Shown here: positions 1 to 6,637 of the stretch, one piece after another
Position numbering within the stretch: the first letter of the stretch is position 1
Layout: every line of letters starts with the position of its first letter
From: Niallia sp. NCCP-28
Lineage (GTDB): Bacteria; Bacillota; Bacilli; Bacillales; Cytobacillaceae
Direction: 5' to 3'
Length of the DNA stretch: 64,000 nucleotides
NCBI RefSeq assembly: GCF_023168165.1
Contig: NZ_BQYJ01000009.1
Location: 51,851-115,850 of the forward strand
The notes under the pieces: model-generated
What the model was told of the DNA's origin: nothing
The model's database searches: none
The model's input: only the letters and a program-made list of their open reading frames with translations
Made by a program: the position numbers and the translations under genes

Positions 1-1221
1 TTGACAGTCCTTTAAGATTGTTGCTGTTTCTGCTAAAATCGGCTTTTTATTTGTTCCACAGTTAATTTTACCTACACAATAAGATTGAACCTTTCTTACT
101 CCTACAAACTTAATAACTTCTTTATGAACATCAAAAATTAAAAATTCCTTTGCATGTCCAAAATGCAAGTTTACCCTTGCATTTCCCCGTGTTGTTACTG
201 CTATGCGGATTTCATGAATTGCAGAAGATGCTTCTGCTCTAATTTTGGCGAATTTCTCCTGTTTTTTCTTTTTATTTTCCTGAATCTTCAAGTCCAATTT
301 TTCTTGATATTTTTTTCTTTCTTCTGAATCATAATGCACAGGAGTATTCATTATTTTTTCTTTTGTAAATTCTGAACTTCTATCTTCTCCTAATAAACCA
401 ACTGCATCTGCTCGGCATTGTCTGCAATGCTTCATCATTTTTAAACTACCAGAGCATTTTTCTTGAATTTGCTGCACTTCCTTAGCCGTTGGATTTCTCA
501 TGCCACTTTTTTCAAAAACGGTATCTGGTGTGACAATGAGCGGCATAATATTATGGACAAATGCGCCTCTATCTTTTACCGCCTTTGAAATTTCCTCCAT
601 GTGATGATCATTAATTCCTGGAATAAGGACAGAATTAACTTTGCATAAAATTCCTCGCTCCGTTAAGGCTTCCAATCCTTTTAATTGATTATTAATAAGA
701 ATCTCCGCTGCTTCTATTCCCTTATAGCGCTTGCCTTCGTAAAATATCCAGGAATAAACATGCTTTCCAACTAACGGATTTACCGCATTAATTGTAATCG
801 TTACATGATCAATATTTAATTCATGTATTTGATCCACAAATTCTAATAGACGAAGACCATTTGTACTCAAACACAATTTTAGATCAGGCGCTTTTTTTGC
901 AACTCCTCTAAATGTTTCGAAGGTTTTTTCAGGATTAGCTAAAGGATCTCCAGGTCCTGCAATTCCCACAACGGATGTCTGCTTTATTTCTCCTGCGACA
1001 ACCAATACTTTTTTTACTGCTTCTTCTGGTTTTAACACTTCACTTACTACACCCGGTCTACTTTCGTTTGCACAGTCAAACTTACGGCTGCAATAATTAC
1101 ATTGAATATTGCAGGCAGGTGCTACAGGCACATGCATACGCGCAAAATAGTGATGAGCATCCTCACTATAGCAAGGGTGGCGGGCAATTCGATCCTCCAA
1201 ATCCTGATTAATCGTCTTCAC
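1..1221 (-). CDS. nifB: NifB, FeMo-cofactor biosynthesis radical SAM protein (3' end cut by window)
   Basis: NifB joins [4Fe-4S] units and inserts a carbide to make NifB-co, the precursor of the nitrogenase cofactor. The visible 407 codons start at a GTG preceded by a strong GGGGAGGGAGA ribosome binding site. The N-terminus carries the family signature HPCYSEDAHHYFARMH, followed by the radical SAM cysteines in ACNIQCNYC (CxxxCxxC) near residue 38-46. Further on are GPGDPLANP and the C-terminal cluster ligands in KHCRQCRADAVGLLGED. After a lysine-rich linker comes a NifX-like domain (IAVTTRGNARVNLHFGHAKEF). NifB proteins with this tail are about 490-500 residues, so roughly 90 residues lie outside the window. 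In Paenibacillus nifB heads the nifBHDKENX-hesA-nifV operon. By analogy more nif genes are expected to the left, but this is inference. Confidence 0.96.
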   Translation of the reverse strand, partial: MKTINQDLEDRIARHPCYSEDAHHYFARMHVPVAPACNIQCNYCSRKFDCANESRPGVVSEVLKPEEAVKKVLVVAGEIKQTSVVGIAGPGDPLANPEKTFETFRGVAKKAPDLKLCLSTNGLRLLEFVDQIHELNIDHVTITINAVNPLVGKHVYSWIFYEGKRYKGIEAAEILINNQLKGLEALTERGILCKVNSVLIPGINDHHMEEISKAVKDRGAFVHNIMPLIVTPDTVFEKSGMRNPTAKEVQQIQEKCSGSLKMMKHCRQCRADAVGLLGEDRSSEFTKEKIMNTPVHYDSEERKKYQEKLDLKIQENKKKKQEKFAKIRAEASSAIHEIRIAVTTRGNARVNLHFGHAKEFLIFDVHKEVIKFVGVRKVQSYCVGKINCGTNKKPILAETATILKDCQ

Positions 1222-1381
1222 ACTCTCTCCCTCCCCAAAATAAGGTTATTCTTATGCACGAATGCATAGTTGCTAGTTTTTATTTTGGCAACACTCCTTT
1301 GTTCTTCGTTCAACTTGAGAGTTTCCAACACATCAATATTATTAATGTAATTAATTGGAATTTCTTTTTGTTGATACTCCG

Positions 1382-1433
1382 ATAATATTTATTGTCGAAT
1401 TTCAAATCAACAGAATTGTCAGAAAATTTAACG
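1382..1433 (-). promoter_or_regulatory. nifB promoter with GlnR/TnrA-like operator
   Basis: On the minus strand a -35 TTGATT (1405-1410) and a -10 TATTAT (1382-1387) are separated by exactly 17 bp. Immediately upstream of the -35, at 1417-1433, lies TGTCAGAAAATTTAACG. It matches the GlnR/TnrA core TGTNA-N7-TNACA at all but the last base. A site just upstream of the -35 is the geometry of the activating GlnR site described for Paenibacillus nif promoters. The leader to the nifB GTG is about 155 nt. No second good GlnR box was found downstream. Confidence 0.6.
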
Positions 1434-1705
1434 CGCTATTTTTTGTAATCGATTTCAAATAATTGTTTTATTCAAAAAGTTGTAACAAAAAAAGGTTCCG
1501 CAAAAAATTAACCATTTTTTGTCTGCTATATTTCAAAAATAAAAATTACTTCTGTATGGGGAAGGAAAAAGAGGTTTTTTTATATTATTGATTCCTTGAT
1601 TAGAGCACAACTTTTAAATTATCAAGTATTTTAAAGCAATCTGACTTTTGCAGTGGAAGGTTTTTTGCTTTGATAAAGGCAAATCAACAGTGTAATGAAC
1701 ATATC
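1434..1705. other. Non-coding spacer between nifB promoter and mod terminator
   Basis: AT-rich stretch without a credible reading frame or ribosome binding site on either strand. No further promoter or operator was recognised. Confidence 0.5.
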
Positions 1706-1747
1706 AAAAAAACTCTCATCAGCAATTTTTCAATAGGCTGATAAGAG
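1706..1747 (-). terminator. Terminator of the mod operon
   Basis: On the minus strand the arms CTCTTATCAGC and GCTGATGAGAG form an 11-bp hairpin with one wobble pair (1713-1723 with 1737-1747). It is followed by a run of seven T, just downstream of modC. Confidence 0.8.
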
Positions 1748-1790
1748 CAAGTCTCTAACAAAAACGATAAGGTTCATTTGTTCAATAAAA

Positions 1791-2429
1791 TCATCCTGCA
1801 TATAATTTCTCTCTATTAACAATCTTGCCTTTTTTTAAGTGGATAATATGATTTCCCAGTCTTTTTGCCTCTCCATAATCATGTGTAACCATGATTATTG
1901 GTATGTCCCAGAGTTCATGAAGTCTTAACAATTCTGCATAGCACTCTTCTTTTGTTTCTTGATCAAGACTCGAAAATGGTTCATCAAGCAAAAGGATATC
2001 CGGTTCTGTTGCTAACGCTCTCGCTAATGCTACCCTCTGCTTTTCTCCCCCAGATATTTGTTTAGGGTATTTTTTTAAGAGATGCTCAATCCCTACACTC
2101 TGCACTAATCTATTCATCAGCTCTTGGCTTTTCATTCCATATTGAATATTCTTCTCCACTGTCATATGCGGAAATAATGCAAAATCTTGAAATAAGTAGC
2201 CTACTTTTCTTTGTTGGATTTTCACTGATTTTCTATTTGTTTGATAAAAGGTCTTTTGATTTAATTGAATATATCCTTCATGAGGAGTATCAAGCCCTGC
2301 AATACAATTTAGTATGGTTGTTTTCCCGGAACCCGATGGTCCAAACAGAATGACTATCTTATTATTCGCTTTTAATTCCACATCAATTGTAAAATGCGGA
2401 AGATTTTTTTTTATCTTGATGGCAAGCAT
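1791..2429 (-). CDS. modC: Molybdate ABC transporter ATPase ModC (short form)
   Basis: ATP-hydrolysing subunit of the molybdate importer, 212 residues. Visible motifs are Walker A GPSGSGKTT (about residue 31), the Q-loop region LFQDFALFPHM, signature SGGEKQR, Walker B ILLLDEP with SSLD, and the switch histidine in VTHD. The protein ends soon after the ATPase core. The C-terminal TOBE/Mop molybdate-binding domain of classical 350-residue ModC is absent, so molybdate sensing must lie elsewhere, perhaps in the divergent regulator. The start follows a GGAG site. It is the last gene of modA-modB-modC, with 24 bp to modB and a terminator behind it. Confidence 0.9.
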   Translation of the reverse strand: MLAIKIKKNLPHFTIDVELKANNKIVILFGPSGSGKTTILNCIAGLDTPHEGYIQLNQKTFYQTNRKSVKIQQRKVGYLFQDFALFPHMTVEKNIQYGMKSQELMNRLVQSVGIEHLLKKYPKQISGGEKQRVALARALATEPDILLLDEPFSSLDQETKEECYAELLRLHELWDIPIIMVTHDYGEAKRLGNHIIHLKKGKIVNREKLYAG

Positions 2430-2453
2430 TTTTGTCTCCTTTCTTCACATTTT

Positions 2454-3131
2454 TTACTTTTCACTTTTATATCTTAATAAATTGCGTTTACTCCACCAAT
2501 TAACCCAAATAATCGCACAAAATCCAAGAATAATTAAAATAATTACCCAATATGTAGCAACCTGTGAATTTCCAGATTGAACTGCAAAATAGATGGTTAA
2601 AGGTATTGTATCTGTTTTTCCTGGAATAAAACCTGCGATCATTAAAGTTGCCCCGAACTCTCCTAATGATCTGGCAAAAGTTAATACTAAACCCGCCAAT
2701 AAACCAGGCCAAGCAAGAGGGAATGATATTGTCCAAAAAACCCTCCATTTAGAAGCTCCCATTATCTTGGCTGCATTTTCTAAATTTTTATCATAATTTT
2801 GAAAAGCTGCAGAAGCACTTTGATACATTAGGGGAAACGATACAATAATGGAGGCTATAACTGCACCTATCCAGGTGAATACAATTTGGAGGTCAAACCA
2901 ATCTAGCAAGAATTTTCCTATTGCCCCGTTTTTCCCAAAAAGGAATAATAAAGAAAACCCAACAACTGTTGGCGGCAATACTAAAGGCAATAGAATAATT
3001 CCTTCTACGATACTTTTCCCAAAAAATTCATTTCTCGCTATAAATAATGCTAAAATAATTCCTAAAATAAAAACAATGCATGTAGCTATACTAGCAATTT
3101 TCAGCGATAAAATAAGAGGTGTATAATTCAT
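2454..3131 (-). CDS. modB: Molybdate ABC transporter permease ModB
   Basis: Membrane subunit of the molybdate importer, about 225 residues, hydrophobic throughout, with about five or six predicted membrane segments. The ABC permease coupling (EAA) region is seen as ENAAKIMGASKWRVFWTISFPLAWPGLLAG. The family signature RSLGEFGATLMIAGFIPGKTDTIPL follows it. I prefer the start at MNYTPLILSLK because AAGGAG lies 12 nt before it. A start nine codons further upstream (3158) has its AAAGGG touching the ATG and is less likely. It sits between modA and modC in the same direction, so the three are almost certainly co-transcribed. Confidence 0.92.
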   Translation of the reverse strand: MNYTPLILSLKIASIATCIVFILGIILALFIARNEFFGKSIVEGIILLPLVLPPTVVGFSLLFLFGKNGAIGKFLLDWFDLQIVFTWIGAVIASIIVSFPLMYQSASAAFQNYDKNLENAAKIMGASKWRVFWTISFPLAWPGLLAGLVLTFARSLGEFGATLMIAGFIPGKTDTIPLTIYFAVQSGNSQVATYWVIILIILGFCAIIWVNWWSKRNLLRYKSEK

Positions 3132-3196
3132 ATCTTTTATTAACTCCTTGTTTTCCATCCCTTTGCTTTAAAAGTAATCAGTCTTTTTATATCACT

Positions 3197-3988
3197 TTAT
3201 TTAGAAAATCCATAATTTCTTAATATCTTTTGTGCTTCATCCGTATTCAAAAATTCAATAAAAGCCTTTGCCTCATCAAAGTTTTTCGTATCTTTCAGTA
3301 CAGCACCTGGATAAACGATTGATTTATGCCATGTTGGATCTGCTTCTGCTAATACTTTGACTTTATCGGACAAAAGAGCGTCACTTGAATACACAAATCC
3401 AATATCTGTATTACCCGACTCTACATATTTCAGCGTTTGTGCAACATCACTTCCATAAACAAAATGTTTTTCTAATTTTTTCCACTTCCCTATCTTTTCT
3501 AATGCTTCTTTTGTATATGATCCTGCGGGTACGCTTTCTGGATCCCCAATGGCAATCTGTCCAATTTTATCAGTTAATTTTTCAAAGGAATCAATTTTAA
3601 TGTCACTGCCCTTCCCTGCAATTAATACAATCTTATTCCCAGAAAAATCTTTTCTCGTATCTTCTGCAATCATTTTCTTTTCAGCTAATGCATCCATCCA
3701 CTTTTGATCAGCCGATAAAAAAATATCTGCAGGTGCGCCTTGCTCAATCTGCTGTGCTAAAGTGCCAGAACTGCCGAAATTATTTGTAAACTTAACCCCT
3801 GAATATTCTTTCTGGAATGCTTTTTGTAAATCACTCATTGCATCTGTTAAACTGGCTGCAGCAGAAACTTTCAACTCTATTTCTTCTTTTTTATTCTTTT
3901 GTTTTGAGGCATTTTCCTGATTTCCGCATCCAATCAAAGCAACGGCAAACAACACAGTCAATAATAGTGCAAAAACTTTTTTCTTCAT
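3197..3988 (-). CDS. modA: Molybdate-binding lipoprotein ModA
   Basis: Extracellular solute-binding protein that captures molybdate for ModBC, 263 residues. A lipoprotein signal peptide runs to the lipobox LIGC at about residue 21, followed by a charged linker and the ModA domain. Typical family stretches are VSAAASLTDAMSDLQKAF, FGSSGTLAQQIEQGAPADIFLSA and AIGDPESVPAGSYTKEAL. The start has a GGGGGA ribosome binding site. It is the first gene of modABC, transcribed away from the divergent regulator gene. The 196-bp space between the two (3989-4184) holds repeated ATAACTW motifs, which are good candidates for the operator. Confidence 0.95.
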   Translation of the reverse strand: MKKKVFALLLTVLFAVALIGCGNQENASKQKNKKEEIELKVSAAASLTDAMSDLQKAFQKEYSGVKFTNNFGSSGTLAQQIEQGAPADIFLSADQKWMDALAEKKMIAEDTRKDFSGNKIVLIAGKGSDIKIDSFEKLTDKIGQIAIGDPESVPAGSYTKEALEKIGKWKKLEKHFVYGSDVAQTLKYVESGNTDIGFVYSSDALLSDKVKVLAEADPTWHKSIVYPGAVLKDTKNFDEAKAFIEFLNTDEAQKILRNYGFSK

Positions 3989-4015
3989 AAAAATTCCCCC
4001 GATTAATTTTTATTT

Positions 4016-4088
4016 ATAACTAAACATAACTTAATATAACTAATTTTATCAAATAATTATTTATTTTTATTCATAAATAACTAGTTAT
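4016..4088. promoter_or_regulatory. Tandem ATAACTW repeats between modA and the yvgK-like regulator
   Basis: Three copies, ATAACTA, ATAACTT and ATAACTA, start at 4016, 4026 and 4036, an exact 10-bp spacing. Farther right is a perfect 12-bp palindrome ATAACTAGTTAT (4077-4088), and a degenerate ATAATTAGTTA lies just beyond. Repeats phased to one helical turn suggest a multi-site operator. The regulator that binds here is inferred, not shown. Confidence 0.55.
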
Positions 4089-4184
4089 ACTTATTTATAA
4101 TTAGTTAACGTGATTATAAATGTGATTGATGTGTTAGTAAATGGTAAAATAAAAAAAAATAGATTTTTTTCGGAGGATTATGGA

Positions 4185-5153
4185 ATGAACACAGGTGAAT
4201 CCTTTACTACAGAAGAAATTGCTGAGATTTTAAAAGTTTCAAAATTAACCGTCTATGACTTGATAAAAAAGGGAGAGCTTAAAGCATTTAGGGTGGGGCG
4301 CCAAATGCGTATTGATGCTGCTGATCTAGAAGCATTTAAAAAAGGCTCCATGGAAATATCAAAAAATGCAGCGGAACAGATGCCTACTCAAATCAGAGTT
4401 ACGAATCCGCAGCAAAATCATATTTTTGATCCATTTACTAAGATGAAGCATCGTCCCATTATTATCAGCGGACAAGATAATTGTTTGGACATCCTCGCAA
4501 AACATATCGAGCAAACAAGCAAATCATATCGTCCTCTTCGTTCCTATATAGGGAGCCTGAATGGATTGCTGGCTATGTATAAGGGTGATGCAGATATTGT
4601 TAGCACTCACTTATATGATGGGGAAACAAACAGCTATAATATTCCTTATGTAAAAAAACTTTTAGTAAGCCACTCTTATATTGTTATCCGCTTTATAACA
4701 AGGCAAGCTGGTTTATATGTAGAAAAAGGCAATCCCAAAAATATTAGAACTTGGTCCCATTTAGATCGCAGTGATATAAAAATAGTCAATAGAGAAATAG
4801 GATCTGGTGCCCGCGTTTTATTGGATGAACAACTGAGAATTAATAAAATTAATAAAAATAGTGTTAATGGATACCAATATGAATGTACAAGCCACTACAG
4901 CGTTGCCGCTATTATAACTCAAGGAAAAGCAGATGCTGGAATAGGTATAGAAAGAGCTTCTCATTATTCCAAAGGCATCGATTTCATCCCCCTAATCAAA
5001 GAGGACTATGATCTGGTTATTCTAAAAACGGAACAAAATTATGAGCTTATCAAGCTTCTATCCATTCTACTGAACTCTCAGCAGCTAAAAGAAGAATTAC
5101 AAGCTATTGGCTACGATGTTACAAGTACAGGGAAAATTGTTTATGAACAATAA
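4185..5153 (+). CDS. YvgK-like regulator: excisionase-type HTH plus periplasmic-binding-protein-like domain
   Basis: Putative oxyanion-responsive transcription regulator, 322 residues. The N-terminus is an excisionase-type winged helix (SFTTEEIAEILKVSKLTVYD then RVGRQMRIDAADLEAF, residues about 6-55). After a linker, residues about 110-315 form a PBP-like ligand domain of the kind found in YvgK and in molybdate/molybdopterin sensors (NREIGSGARVLLDEQL and GKADAGIGIERAS are visible). I chose the ATG at 4185, eight bases after GGAGG; a longer frame from 4110 lacks a ribosome site. B. subtilis yvgK lies next to the modAB-like yvgLM, which supports a role in controlling the divergent modABC. Ligand and polarity of control are unknown. 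Confidence 0.8.
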   Translation: MNTGESFTTEEIAEILKVSKLTVYDLIKKGELKAFRVGRQMRIDAADLEAFKKGSMEISKNAAEQMPTQIRVTNPQQNHIFDPFTKMKHRPIIISGQDNCLDILAKHIEQTSKSYRPLRSYIGSLNGLLAMYKGDADIVSTHLYDGETNSYNIPYVKKLLVSHSYIVIRFITRQAGLYVEKGNPKNIRTWSHLDRSDIKIVNREIGSGARVLLDEQLRINKINKNSVNGYQYECTSHYSVAAIITQGKADAGIGIERASHYSKGIDFIPLIKEDYDLVILKTEQNYELIKLLSILLNSQQLKEELQAIGYDVTSTGKIVYEQ

Positions 5154-5157
5154 AAAA

Positions 5158-5214
5158 TTGTTTTGATGAATCTAAATTGCTCTAAGCAGTTTCATTTATC
5201 AAAACAGTTTTTTT
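5158..5214 (+). terminator. Terminator of the yvgK-like gene
   Basis: Arms TTGTTTTGATGAA (5158-5170) and TTTATCAAAACAG (5195-5207) pair with wobble positions and are followed by seven T. Confidence 0.7.
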
Positions 5215-5217
5215 ATA

Positions 5218-5416
5218 GGCTGTTTTCATATAAATGGTTGCTTTTTAAATCCGGATCCTGCATACACATCGCTTTCCCCAGTTGAGCATCAAGCCTTCTC
5301 GTCACTGCTCTTCTACAAGATCTCCCCCTTTTCGCTTTTCCCGCAGGAGTCTAGGTATATGCGCATTTCTTTCCCATTTTCTTGTGCTGAAAGCAATAAA
5401 CTTTGAAAAAACAGCC
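5218..5416. repeat. MITE-like element with short inverted ends and an 8-bp target duplication
   Basis: The 199-bp segment begins GGCTGTTTT and ends AAAACAGCC. It is flanked directly on both sides by TTTTTATA (5210-5217 and 5417-5424), which fits a target-site duplication. Its interior, read on the minus strand, contains AGACTCCTGCGGGA, a stretch I recognise from intergenic repeat elements common in Bacillus-type genomes. No transposase is encoded. A 73-codon plus-strand frame inside it has no ribosome site and no protein-like character. Confidence 0.55.
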
Positions 5417-5424
5417 TTTTTATA

Positions 5425-5620
5425 TAAAGACTTATTTTTTAGAGATTTTCCTATGCCATCCTCCCTTCTTCTTAGAAAGTTACGATATTTGTCACAGATT
5501 TAGGAAGACTTATCCTTTAGAATAACAACTATGATGTTTTTTAAATTTTCTGTCTATTTGGCGTAAAGCTAAAAAAATTACTTAAACTTAAGTTAACAAT
5601 TCTACGAGGGGGGAATTTTT
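5425..5620. other. Upstream region of the ferredoxin oxidoreductase genes
   Basis: AT-rich. The clearest element is the 10-bp palindrome AACTTAAGTT shortly before the ribosome binding site. No convincing -35/-10 pair and no GlnR box were found. Confidence 0.4.
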
Positions 5621-6637
5621 TTGTCTATCTTACCAACCAAAAATGAGCTTGGCTTTTATGAAATTCGATTAGAATCTATCGGTGGACTAGGAGCAAACCT
5701 AGCAGGAAAAATGCTGGCAGAGTCAGGGGTGCTTGGCCTTGGACTTAATGGATCCAACTTTTCCTCATATGGTTCTGAAAAAAAGGGCTCACCTGTAAAA
5801 AGCTTTATTCGCTTCTGTGATCCTGAAACGGAAATCAGAGCGCATAGTCCAATTGAAGAGCCTCATGTTATTGGCATTTTTCATGAAGCCTTATACAAAT
5901 CAGTTGATGTAATCAGCGGCCTAAATCCAAATGGAATTGTCCTTGTCAACACAGCAAGAGACTTTGACTCAGTAAAAAACGATTTGAATCTAAAATATGG
6001 AAAATTAGCTATAGTTGACGCACTTCAAATTGCAGTAAAAGAAAAAACACGCGTTAATACAGCAATGCTGGGAGCATTATTTCGCATATGTGATTTTCTT
6101 GATCCGGAGGCACTGCGTAAAGTAATAACAAAAACGTTCGAAAAAAAATATCCGCATTTAGTAGAAGCAAATATCCGCACATTTGATAGAGGCTACAATG
6201 AAGTGAAATTTAAAACGTATGAAACAACTGCGAATGCCCGTACCATAGCATTTTCAAGACCCCGCTCTCTACTTGGCTATAACACACAACAAATAGGCGG
6301 CGTTATATTGGCACAGGGCAATAGTCTAATAAAAGACTTAAGCGGATCACGCCAAGGCTTCATCCCAAAATTCGACAAAGAAAGCTGCATAAGCTGTGCC
6401 TCGTGTGACGCCGTTTGTCCAGACCTTTGTTTTGTATGGGATAAAAAAGTAAATAAGCGAGGACGCACTATCATGTCTCTTAAAGGAATTGACTATCAAT
6501 ATTGCAAAGGTTGCCTAAAATGTGTAGAGGCATGCCCAACAAGCGCTCTAAGCGGTATTCGGGAAACAGAACAATTTGCAGAAGCAGAGCAAGTAAAACA
6601 AGAATTTCCTTATGTTACTACAGGGGGTTGTTTATAA
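5621..6637 (+). CDS. 2-oxoacid:ferredoxin oxidoreductase, fused gamma and ferredoxin-like delta subunits
   Basis: Part of a CoA- and ferredoxin-dependent pyruvate/2-oxoacid oxidoreductase, 338 residues. Residues about 8-195 form the gamma domain (EIRLESIGGLGANLAGKML at its start). Residues about 255-320 carry two [4Fe-4S] motifs, CISCASCDAVCP and CKGCLKCVEACP, as in the delta subunit that passes electrons to ferredoxin or flavodoxin. The gene starts at TTG after GAGGGGGG. Its stop overlaps the next start by one base (TAATG), so the two are translationally coupled. Standing beside nifB and mod, it may be the NifJ-like reductant source for nitrogenase. The oxoacid substrate cannot be read from sequence alone. 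Confidence 0.88.
   Translation: MSILPTKNELGFYEIRLESIGGLGANLAGKMLAESGVLGLGLNGSNFSSYGSEKKGSPVKSFIRFCDPETEIRAHSPIEEPHVIGIFHEALYKSVDVISGLNPNGIVLVNTARDFDSVKNDLNLKYGKLAIVDALQIAVKEKTRVNTAMLGALFRICDFLDPEALRKVITKTFEKKYPHLVEANIRTFDRGYNEVKFKTYETTANARTIAFSRPRSLLGYNTQQIGGVILAQGNSLIKDLSGSRQGFIPKFDKESCISCASCDAVCPDLCFVWDKKVNKRGRTIMSLKGIDYQYCKGCLKCVEACPTSALSGIRETEQFAEAEQVKQEFPYVTTGGCL

Noticed and set aside
5282..5503. 73-codon plus-strand frame
   Set aside because: Lies over the MITE-like repeat, lacks a ribosome site and shows no protein-like pattern.
6502..6636. Longer N-terminus for the alpha-beta oxidoreductase
   Set aside because: The extension is an out-of-frame reading of the delta cysteine region; the ATG at 6637 has a ribosome site and coupled stop-start.
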